Assembly: GCA_015143735.1 (NCBI GenBank)
Contig: VKHC01000677.1
Location: 1-10,216 of the forward strand
Length of the DNA: 10,216 nt
Source of the DNA: Synura sp. LO234KE
Lineage: Eukaryota > Sar > Synurophyceae > Synurales > Mallomonadaceae
Direction: 5' to 3'
This document shows, piece after piece, positions 1 through 7,033 of this stretch. The notes under the pieces were generated by a model. The model had not been told where the DNA came from, searched no databases, and worked only from the letters and a program-made list of their open reading frames with translations. The position numbers were made by a program, and so were the translations under genes. The first letter of the stretch is position 1, and each line of letters opens with the position of its first letter.

Positions 1-586
1 TTCAAAATATTTGACAAGACGAAAGGTGGAGAATGGGAAAGCAAAGGGTCTACATGAGGCCTCGTAAACGAGAGAAGGAAACTCGGACAGGAGGAACTTG
101 AAAGGAAAGAGAACCCTAAATGAAAAGGTGATGAGGAAGATCCGCCCTGTGAATGAAGAACCACCACTGCAAGTTAAAAGGGCGCGAAGCGATTACAATG
201 GGGCCGACTTAAGGGATGTACTTCACTTACCTCGGGTAAGACAGTCAATAAGTTCTTGAGGGGAGATTTTTTAAAAACGCCAGATAACATTGGTGGTTCT
301 AACTTGCCTAGGCCTGTGTAGAGCCCACGAGCGTCTATCCTCCTTTAATTTGCAGTGACACAGTTGAGGAATAGGGAATATTAAGAAAAGATGTACACGA
401 AGCACTGCATAGGATCCAGTTTGTCATGAGTTACCCTTGGAGTCAATCATGAAGGGATTCATCCCGCTCGGCTCGCAGTTTTCCAGGCGAGCGGGTTCCT
501 GCCCGAGGACGAGTAGGCTCTGGGCACATACGGAGGCAAAAGTAAAAATACCCCCGCTGGACATACTGGGCGATGAACGAGACTAG
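1..586 (+). other. Degenerate coding-like region, unrecognised
   Basis: This stretch is richer in G and C than most of the window and has short hydrophilic reading frames broken by stops. Frame 1 is open from base 1 to a TGA at 55-57 and continues beyond it, interrupted by further stops. Another frame is open at 68-259 and is rich in Lys, Arg and Glu. A third runs from ATG 449 to TAG 584-586 (45 residues). A perfect 8-bp inverted repeat (463-470 with 488-495, CCCGCTCG/CGAGCGGG) lies inside. I recognise no protein family. Composition and staggered open frames could mean a decayed gene, a decayed mobile element, or exons of an intron-containing gene. Non-coding sequence is also possible. Confidence 0.2.
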
Positions 587-969
587 TTTAGACTTTGTTG
601 TCCTAAGGGCTTCCCGCCACACTGGAAAATGGGAATAACGTTTTTCGATGGGGGTACTTCACTGTGGTGCTTCTATTACCAGCTGTTAACATTTACTCTA
701 AAACAACGAAAATCGAAATTTTAAATAATCTCTACTTCGTCAAGAAAAATTGGCAATTTATCACATAAGTAGGTGAACGGAGGGGAATCGATGAAGTTTG
801 GATCCTTACAAAAGTTCGAGAATTAAATAATACGTTATCACCAAGAAAATATTCTGCAAAAGTATAGCAATTGAAATGAATGACGCGAAAAGGCATAACA
901 CCACTTAGACCTAGACCAGCTAGGCAGCAGAGAGGACAAGTGCCGTTGTGAAGAAATTTCTCCGAGCAA

Positions 970-1413
970 ATGAAGCTGATCGAGGAACAATTTCAAAGGA
1001 GAGAGCATCATACTCACAGAGGTCTCCTTTACCAAGTCTCTTTAAACAACCACTTCACCACAACCGGCTGGGCTAGCAGTAGAGTGAGCTCACTCACAAC
1101 ATGCTGCACGAAAACAATCAGGGACAGCGTTTGCGCTTCCATCCGTGGTTTGGAGTGGGGCTCCATCCTTGTTCCTCTTGACATTGGGGCGAAGCTGTCC
1201 CGGCAGTTAAATATGGAGTGTTACTTCCAAATTGGAAACCAGTGGAGATGGAAATCGGCTAAGGGAATATTACAGCCTTTTCGCCAAAGCAATTTTCCGG
1301 AGAATGAAGGCTTGGAGTTAAATTCCCTTGTGATCTCCAAACCTATGTTATTTCAGGAGATTGGATTGACCGAGATTTTAGTGCCGGGTGACCAGAAAAC
1401 ATTAGTACTGTAG
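970..1413 (+). CDS. Hypothetical protein, 147 aa, unassigned
   Basis: ATG 970 opens a 147-codon frame ending at TAG 1411-1413. The frame is open upstream only to a TGA at 949-951, so no longer version starts within the same exon. The product has no signal peptide, membrane segment or coiled coil that I can see, and I recognise no family. One local feature stands out: residues 70-76 read LDIGAKLS-like, which resembles the D-T/S-G-A active-site signature of retroviral-type aspartic proteases with Thr replaced by Ile (codon ATT, one transition from ACT). No convincing second protease motif follows, so this may be chance. The ORF could be a decayed retroelement piece, a lone exon or a random ORF. 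In an AT-rich window its length is suggestive but not proof of coding. Confidence 0.25.
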   Translation: MKLIEEQFQRREHHTHRGLLYQVSLNNHFTTTGWASSRVSSLTTCCTKTIRDSVCASIRGLEWGSILVPLDIGAKLSRQLNMECYFQIGNQWRWKSAKGILQPFRQSNFPENEGLELNSLVISKPMLFQEIGLTEILVPGDQKTLVL

Positions 1414-2453
1414 CAGTTGATACAGACAAGCGGCGGATGCTGATGTTAAGGATTACAAAATATGGCGGAAGTGCGGCTACGTTCAAGTTGATCTATTTAG
1501 AATAGATTTGTTTAACGGTGGAAGCATTTTTACATTTTTTATACATTACAATTTTTATTTTCAATATTGACAACGAATTGCACTAATCCCCTTGTTTGTA
1601 CACAATCGAATGTAATAGTGTAGCCAAAACTTATTGAACAATTTAGTTAAGATATATCTTTGAAGTTTTGGCATTAAGCGAATAACAAAGAGTTTGTGAG
1701 CGCTTAGTGGAAATTTTTGAATAACGATTCAAAATTATAAAATTACGTTAATTTTTCATGTGGTTGTCTACTTTACCATCGATTCCTGATTTTCATTTGA
1801 AAGGGTTCGCTAGAAAAGTAAATCGTTTTCAACAAATGATTTACCTGTGTACCAAACGTTTTGCATTTTAGTATCCGTTAAAGTATTCTTAAAATGCGCC
1901 GCTGAAGTACCGTCTAAAGTGCACTAAAGTTTTGCTTTAAGACCTTGCTATGTCATGTCTCGCTACAGCTATAACAATTTTTACTACAGTAAAACTTTAT
2001 AGGTTTTATACTTTGGTAATTCTGTATACGGCAAAATCTTACTTTAGCAATCAAGGTTTAACTTTAGTGATCTTTAAGTGCATATAAGCCTTATTGCTTA
2101 AGTCTACGTTCATTGCACTTTAGCGGATTTTCGACGTTGTTCATAGCTACCGTCTGAGACAATAGCATGCATTACAAAATACTTAAATATAAGGCGAATT
2201 GATATTTAATGTGATACAAAATTCATCAAATGCATCGCTGTTATTTATCATATGGATATGTTAGTCAGCAACAGTTATATTATATTATCATAGCGAGGAG
2301 CACGTAGATAGCTTCTTAGGTCCCTTTTGACCTGCAAGCTTTCTCCACCCTAAACGCCCTCACCATAATCCCGTTCCACCAGCTAGCCTACAATCTTCAA
2401 AAGGAGAAAACCAGTAAAGCAGAAAGATTTCATATTTGATAGTGTTTACGCAA
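1414..2453. other. AT-rich non-coding stretch
   Basis: I see no gene in this kilobase. It is rich in A/T runs with stops in all frames. Small structures present are a 7-bp inverted repeat (GTAAATC 1818-1824 with GATTTAC 1838-1844) and a cluster of the heptamer ACTTTAG in both orientations, listed separately. Confidence 0.5.
1914..2123. repeat. Cluster of ACTTTAG/CTAAAGT heptamers
   Basis: The heptamer occurs five times in 210 bases: CTAAAGT at 1914-1920 and 1924-1930, and ACTTTAG at 2041-2047, 2061-2067 and 2117-2123. Several copies extend to GCACTTTAG or its complement. It may be a dispersed short motif or simply AT-rich sequence bias. No function can be assigned. Confidence 0.3.
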
Positions 2454-2508
2454 GAGCACTACTTGCAATAAAGAACACGTAATTGGCTATCCTACATTTC
2501 AGGTATAC
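2454..2508 (+). mobile_element. copia LTR 3'-end fragment, plus orientation
   Basis: This 55-bp piece matches, in opposite orientation, the end of the minus-strand LTR at 2577-2636. Shared blocks are GAGCACTnCTTGCAATA and then GGCTATnCTACATnTCAGGTATAC, with mismatches and a small length difference between the blocks. It carries AATAAA at 2467-2472, in a plausible place for the LTR polyadenylation signal; the minus-strand copy has AATACA there. It is probably a truncated LTR left by a second insertion or by inversion of the same one. Confidence 0.5.
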
Positions 2509-2540
2509 TAAATGATGATAGCACCACCGACCCGACACTA

Positions 2541-2603
2541 CTTGTATACCTGATATGTAGCATAGCCATTCTACTTGTATACCTGATATGTAGAATAGCC
2601 AAG
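2541..2603. repeat. 33-bp tandem duplication at the LTR end
   Basis: A segment starting CTACTTGTATACCTGATATG occurs twice with a 33-bp period (start near 2538 and at 2571). The second copy covers the terminal bases of the minus-strand LTR. The core 24-mer (2544-2567 and 2577-2600) is also present inverted at 2485-2508. The duplication probably arose at the retroelement boundary, and it makes the exact LTR terminus and target-site duplication hard to define. Confidence 0.6.
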
Positions 2604-2935
2604 AAACAAAATGTTTCTGTATTGCAAGAAGTGCTCGGGCTTCAACAACATTTTCATATATGCAGTAGCTAAATATGCTGCAAGGATGCGGTGCCTGGCA
2701 GGATCTTTAATTGGCTGTTGAAGTAATATATAGTAACCATAGTGTACGTACAACTTTTAATACATTCCTCTTCCTTGTAGGTTGCTTAGTTGTGCTGCAG
2801 AACATATATATTATTTAATAGTGACAGAGAATGAATCAGAGAATTTGGAACTTATAATGCGTCGAACGCTTAAGCACCACTCACAGTTTGTTACTTGCAG
2901 GGGTTAATTTTATAGACACTAGTTACTCGTCAACG
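2576..2935 (-). mobile_element. Ty1/copia 3' LTR (about 360 bp)
   Basis: This is a long terminal repeat read on the minus strand. Its beginning lies directly after a polypurine tract and is fixed by comparison with copies at 3703, 3852 and 4096, which start TGTTGAC; here the first base is changed (CGTTGAC). A TATAAAA box lies about 20 bp inside (2908-2914 on the plus strand). The far end is inferred near 2576-2578 (ACA on the minus strand), where similarity to the fragment at 2454-2508 stops. That gives the TGT...ACA ends typical of LTRs. It differs from the copy at 3944-4096 by lacking about 26 bp. The inner boundary is well supported and the outer one is approximate. Confidence 0.65.
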
Positions 2936-2944
2936 CACCCTTTC
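2936..2944 (-). promoter_or_regulatory. Polypurine tract of the copia element
   Basis: GAAAGGGTG on the minus strand immediately precedes the LTR start. Matching tracts precede the LTR starts at 3694-3702 and 3843-3851. In LTR retrotransposons this tract primes plus-strand DNA synthesis. Here it overlaps the TGA that ends the pol reading frame. Confidence 0.6.
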
Positions 2945-3289
2945 ATTTAGAAAAGGGAGAAGATACGTACTTGCTAGGAGCTGAGGTACGTGCGTGCTGA
3001 TAGGCTGTCGCGCGTTGGGCACGGGGCTGAAGGTAATGATCAGCGGACGCGGTTGGTAAATCTACTAACTGCTTCATGCCCAGCTGATGCTTGCCGACAG
3101 GAAGTGCTTGAGTAAAAAAGTCCGCTAAATTATTCGCACCCGCTATCCATTGAACACGGAAGTGCACGGCAGCGCACCCAATGAAATCGCATGTAGATGC
3201 TCTTGGAATGCTTAACCTTTACGGTATCGGTGGCGAGGCCTACCGCGCACTGGTTGTCGCACAGCAAAAGTGTGGCAGACTGAGGATGG
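2943..3289 (-). pseudogene. Ty1/copia pol remnant: RNase H C-terminal part (left arm)
   Basis: This is the 3' end of a copia polyprotein, the RNase H domain that degrades RNA in RNA/DNA hybrids during reverse transcription. On the minus strand one frame holds LLLCDNQ (Asp at 3258-3256, a conserved acidic position of copia RNase H) and then HSKSIYMRFHWVR. The frame then breaks. The next frame starts at 3167 with HFRVQW, followed by NLADFFTQALPVGKHQ, the hallmark end of this domain with its last Asp, and stops at TGA 2943-2945. The frame break at about 3167 probably removed a few codons relative to relatives. It is shared with the inverted copy at 3352-3661, so it predates the duplication. Everything upstream (gag, protease, integrase, reverse transcriptase) is missing. 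The sequence may continue with lower similarity into the spacer (3290-3350). Confidence 0.8.
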
Positions 3290-3351
3290 CCGAGAGCCGC
3301 TGTGTTTATAGGTGCCCAGCATGCTAAAGGTTCACGCGCAATTCTAGCGAC

Positions 3352-3661
3352 CATCCTCAGTCTGCCACACTTTTGCTGTGCGACAATCAGCGCGCGGTAG
3401 GCCTCGCCACCGATACCGTAAATGTTAAGCATTCCAAGAGCATCTACATGCGATTTCATTGGGTGCGCTGCCGTGCACTTCCGTGTTCAATGGATAGGGG
3501 GTGCGAATAATTTAGCGGACTTTTTTACTTAAGCACTTCCTGCAGGCAAACATCAGCTGGGCATGAAGCAGTTAGTATATGTACCAACCGCGTCCGCTGA
3601 TCATTTCCTTCAGCCCCGTGCCCAACGCGCGACAGCCTATCAGCACGCACGTAGCAAGTAA
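3352..3661 (+). pseudogene. Ty1/copia RNase H remnant (right arm)
   Basis: This is the inverted copy of the remnant at 2943-3289. The first frame gives HPQSATLLLCDNQ from 3352 (catalytic-type Asp codon 3382-3384) and reaches MRFHWVR at 3448. The continuation HFRVQW...NLADFFT lies in another frame from 3473, showing the same frame break as the left arm. In this copy a C-to-T change makes TAA at 3530-3532 directly after FFT, so it is more damaged than its partner. The remaining frame would end at TAA 3659-3661, because it lacks the 11 bases found in the left arm. It is not functional. Confidence 0.8.
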
Positions 3662-3943
3662 GTATCTTCTCCCTTTACTAAAAGTGGCTGATTGAAAGGG
3701 TGTGTTGACTAGTGACTAGTGTCTATAAAATTAACCCCTGAAAGTAGCAAACTGTGAGTGGTGCTTAAGCGTTCAACGCATTATAAATTTCAAAAGCTCT
3801 TAGCAAGTAAGTATCTTCTCCCTTTACTAAAAGTGGCTAATTGAAAGGGTGTGTTGACTAGTGACTAGTGTCTATAAAATTAACCCCTGCAAGTAGCAAA
3901 CTGTGAGTGGTGCTTAAGCGTTCAACGCATTATAAATTCCAAA
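3652..3943 (+). repeat. 149-bp tandem duplication of pol end/PPT/LTR start
   Basis: The unit beginning TAGCAAGTAAGTATCTTCTC occurs at 3652-3800 and again from 3801, in register for about 143 bp up to 3943. Each unit contains the end of the pol frame, the GAAAGGGTG tract (3694-3702; 3843-3851), the LTR start TGTTGAC (3703; 3852) and a TATAAAA box (3724-3730; 3873-3879). Only a few substitutions separate the units, so the duplication is recent relative to the decay of the element. It arose in the right arm only. Confidence 0.9.
3703..3794 (+). mobile_element. Truncated copia LTR start, copy 1
   Basis: This is the first roughly 92 bp of the LTR, from TGTTGAC after the polypurine tract, with TATAAAA at 3724-3730. 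It is cut off at the junction with the next tandem unit. It also forms the outermost part of the right arm of the large palindrome. Confidence 0.7.
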
Positions 3944-4096
3944 TATTATTTAATAGTGACAGCTACTAAAGTAAGTTGAAGACAACAAAGAATGAATCAT
4001 AGTATTTGGAATTTATAATGCGTTGAATGCTTAAGCACCACTCATAGTTTGTTACTTGTAGGGGTTATATGTATAGACACAGGTTACTAGTCAACA
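3852..4096. mobile_element. Two LTR starts in opposite orientation (small palindrome)
   Basis: Positions 3852-3944 (plus) and 4004-4096 (minus) are inverted copies of the first 93 bp of the LTR. The minus copy is longer and reaches back to about 3944, where it abuts the truncated plus copy. The plus copy starts TGTTGAC and the minus copy ends GTCAACA on the plus strand, which confirms the LTR's outer base. The minus copy has lost TATAAAA (it reads TATACATA) and carries about 26 bp (near 3963-3988) absent from the LTR at 2576-2935. If both ends were active promoters they would point at each other. More likely both are relics. Confidence 0.75.
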
Positions 4097-5420
4097 ATAC
4101 ATGCTTGGGCATGTTTCGTATCTCCTTCGTTATATTGATATCGTGAGGCTTGTTTTAAGCATGCGATACTATTTTGTGTTTTATGATATCAAATTTATCG
4201 GTGCACCTAATTCCATATCTAGTTAATCCATTTGTAGCTTAAAATCATAATTTCGTATATTTTTGGTAGATTGATCTAGATTGACTTTTGAATATTATCT
4301 AGCTGCGAGAAATATCTGGACCACGAAAATACAGAAGAAGAAAATATCTTTATTTCGCCTTAAGACAGATAATTTTACTGTAGTGGCCACCTGCAGAGAA
4401 AATCTTCGTGTTTTTCGACTTTTAACCAGGTACCCTTGCCCAATAGCGTAACGGGGGGAAAGTCTTTTCTTAACCGCCTTCAAACATGGTCATATTAAGT
4501 AAGTTGTAGAGAGCCTTGCTTCAGAATACACAGTGCCTTCATATCCAGAAGGTTATTTTTAACGTTTCTGTTATATATAAAATACCACAGTGACCTCTTA
4601 CATGCATCAATTTTTTGTTTGCAAGCCGCCGCCGAGATCACATTCTGGTTACTCCGAATACGAAGAAATATCACTTCTACTCGCATTCACATTATCAGTT
4701 GGCCATATGATAACTGTGAGAATTTTGTTCCCTGGATAACTATCGTTTCACCGACCCTCGTATGAAAAACTAATTTTTCAAGCAAAGATTATTTTCTAGG
4801 CTCCCGGATCGCAATTTGGTCGATCACAATTATTCTCTTAGACCTGCGGATATTTTCAGTGGTCTCCATGCTTCTATTTAGGTGTTATTTTGAGACGAAA
4901 CTTTAATGGTTGTAAGTGAGTCAAGAGTGGCTTGCAACCTGATTTCACCCCTCGCAATTCAACGATTTATACTATTCGGGTGCGATATTTACGAGGCAGA
5001 ATAATCTTATTGAAGATTTTCCCCGTTAAGTGTTTTGTATTTGTCAATCGGGTATCAAATTTTTCTAATCATATACGGCCTGCTTCCTCGTAAGCAAATT
5101 AACAATTTATATTGGTAGGACTAATAATTAATTTTTATGTCCTTCATGGCGTCAAATATATTTTCGACATATTGGATTTCATTTTACTCCACTTCCATAT
5201 TACTTAAAAATGCAGGTGTTTTAAGAGAGGGAAATAGGTAATAACGCACATCGCCAGGCTTGGGACAGCAGCAAAATGATATCACAATGTGGAGAAGCTT
5301 GTGCGAGTAAAAGACTACAAACCTCTGATGACAAAACACATCCTCGAGAAATATTAGGTGGCTGACACCATACCTATTGAGGAATATCGTTATAAAATCA
5401 GTGGAGGAATATGGTGACAG
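4097..5420. other. No recognisable gene
   Basis: This is an AT-rich stretch right of the retroelement debris. Open frames here are short (60-odd codons on the minus strand at 4295-4483 and 4495-4686). They have no family resemblance and no neighbouring evidence of coding, so they are not called. No transposon ends or RNA genes were seen. Confidence 0.5.
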
Positions 5421-5627
5421 AATTAACCTCTTGACGGTAATCTAAGCCATGTAAGACGCAAACTTGTATATTCCTGAAAAATAAATAAATTTTATCGTGA
5501 ATAGTTTAACCTCATCCTTTTACTGTCGAAATAAAGCAGAGCTGCGTAGGGGAATCTCTTGGACATCTGCAAAAAATAGCTTTTTTATTGACGAGCAAGA
5601 TAATTTAGGAGTCTTTCAGATAAAGTA
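5421..5627. repeat. 207-bp direct repeat, copy 1
   Basis: This copy is identical to 5711-5917 except for about six substitutions and has no indels (period 290 bp). It starts AATTAACCTCTTGACGG and ends GTCTTTCAGATAAAGTA. It lacks TG...CA ends, a poly-A tail or obvious inverted ends, so it is not a typical LTR, SINE or MITE. A frame through both copies would encode a run including NKAELRRGISWTSAKNS, but in this copy it is interrupted by stops, including TAA at 5481-5483. Confidence 0.9.
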
Positions 5628-5710
5628 GCGCGTGCTTATTATTCTTTTCAACAGTCTATCAACCATCAACTAGCAAGTTTATTTCCCAATAATTTACGTC
5701 TAGGCTATTA

Positions 5711-5917
5711 AATTAGCCTCTTGACGGTAATCTAAGCCATGTAAGACGCAAACTTGTATATTCCTGAAAAGCAATTAAATTTTATCGTGAATCGTTTAAC
5801 CTCATCCTTTTACTATCGAAATAAAGCAGAGCTGCGTAGGGGAATCTCTTGGACATCTGCAAAAAATAGCTTTTTTATTGACGAGCAAGATAATTTAGGA
5901 GTCTTTCAGATAAAGTA
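5711..5917. repeat. 207-bp direct repeat, copy 2
   Basis: This is the second copy, separated from the first by 83 bp of unrelated AT-rich sequence (5628-5710). In this copy the stop present in copy 1 is changed, leaving an ORF from ATG 5754 to TAA 5964-5966 (70 codons) that runs past the repeat. The ORF is probably incidental, because the same frame is closed in copy 1 and no family is recognised. The two copies may be remnants of one mobile element, a duplicated regulatory region or a segmental duplication. Confidence 0.9.
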
Positions 5918-5938
5918 TTCACCAACGTATTCACCAAC
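5915..5938. repeat. 12-bp tandem duplication
   Basis: GTATTCACCAAC is repeated twice directly at the right edge of the second 207-bp copy (5915-5926 and 5927-5938). It could be a simple slippage event or a short target-type duplication at the repeat boundary. Confidence 0.7.
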
Positions 5939-6241
5939 ACAACATAACTTCCTTATGCTTCATTAACAATATTTAGCCATTTCCAAAATCCCGACCACGT
6001 ACATACACCAACGCACATATACCTCGAAACTATACCTTGTGCACACAACTAAGTTCAGTTTCCACCTCATATACTATATTTTATGTCTTACCAAGCCAGC
6101 TTTTACGCGAATATATGGCATGGATTAAAATGGCCCACAAACACCATTGTTCCAAACTAAAGCGGTGGTCCAGAATTGATATTTGTGGATTTTGAATACA
6201 CTACATATGAAATATTATTGTTTTAGATTTTGATGGATAAG

Positions 6242-6338
6242 AATTTCTTTGGTGCACCGATGTTGGTCCCATGGGGACGAGCGGGCGGCAACGCAGCCTA
6301 CTTCTTTTGATTCTTCCCCCCCCCCCCCAAAAGAAATT
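6242..6338. repeat. Short inverted repeat flanking GC-rich core and C-run
   Basis: AATTTCTTTGG (6242-6252) is complementary to CCAAAAGAAATT (6327-6338) apart from one extra A. The enclosed segment is unusually GC-rich for this window. It contains a small inverted motif GTCCC-ATG-GGGAC and ends in a run of 13 C (6316-6328). It could be a very small fold-back element or a chance structure. No target-site duplication is evident. Confidence 0.4.
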
Positions 6339-7033
6339 AAGATACGGATTACTGGAGGAAGAGATTTCTGGGCGATAATATCAAGAGGGGGCGTATATCA
6401 TGTCCCTCTCCCTCCTCCTCACTAGCTCTAGCTGCTATCATCACCAGCATTCCCCTCATGATGATAGTACTTTTTATTTTAACGCAAACGGTACCAGTGC
6501 CGCAGCACATTGTGTGAATTAATGCTCTAGTGCGATTCTCGTGGCCTCGTCGAGAACTGTTCAACACTGCGATTGTCGCATAAAGGCATTATAGTAGAAA
6601 ACGGATGCCATCCAGAAGAGTATAAATTAAACGAAATAACATAAAATTATTTGAAATGTACACAAGAAGACGGAAATTTTGTCAATTGTAGGCACGAGCG
6701 AAAGGAGAGGCAAGAAAGGTAAAATGAACAACGACAACTAAGTCGGCACGTTCGTTGAAAATTCAACAACTACTTAAAGAGAAAACTCACAATAACGTCA
6801 AATACACTCTGGAACTAATCTCCTGTAGTCCTCACAATAAGCGCAATACAAAGGCAATAATAGGTTTAATAATGCGTAATTAAAGCACACGACCATAACA
6901 CACGACATTCTCATAATTTCTCAAAATAAGCTAAGGTAGAATTCTATGTCCAGCCTGATAATGCCCTGATAGCTTCAAGGAGCAAATCAGTACTTATTCA
7001 AACGGTCTGATACCTCAATGTCGACACGCCCTT
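6339..7033. other. Intergenic, downstream of the receptor gene
   Basis: This lies 3' of the minus-strand receptor gene. I see no coding frame worth calling; the 72-codon minus frame at 6349-6567 has no recognisable features. No clear AATAAA polyadenylation signal lies within the first 100 bp past the receptor stop; GAATAA-like sequence is present near 6995. Confidence 0.4.

Larger units (their letters stand above)
2845..3794. repeat. Long inverted repeat of the copia 3' end (palindrome)
   Basis: Positions 2845-3289 and 3351-3794 are reverse complements around a 61-bp spacer (3290-3350). The inner block (2987-3289 with 3351-3653) is exactly 303 bp on both sides, with no indels and 11 mismatches by eye, or about 96% identity. 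Further out the arms still match, with small indels: 11 extra bases on the left near 2976-2986 and about 10 extra on the right near 3686. Similarity stops at about the same distance on both sides. Each arm holds the RNase H end, the polypurine tract and the first roughly 90 bp of the LTR. A transcript crossing the region would fold into a very long hairpin. Likely origins are inverted duplication after fold-back synthesis, or two insertions with deletion of the middle. Confidence 0.9.

Noticed and set aside
838-1035. 65-codon minus-strand ORF
   Set aside because: It overlaps the longer plus-strand frame and has no recognisable motif.
2571-2753. 60-codon minus-strand ORF
   Set aside because: It lies inside the copia LTR and its end is built from the 33-bp tandem repeat; LTRs of this family do not normally encode protein.
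4295-4686. Two short minus-strand ORFs
   Set aside because: They are about 60 codons each, with no family resemblance, no shared composition and no link between them.
5754-5966. 70-codon ORF in the second 207-bp repeat
   Set aside because: The same frame is closed by stops in the first copy, and the ORF runs out of the repeat into unrelated sequence.
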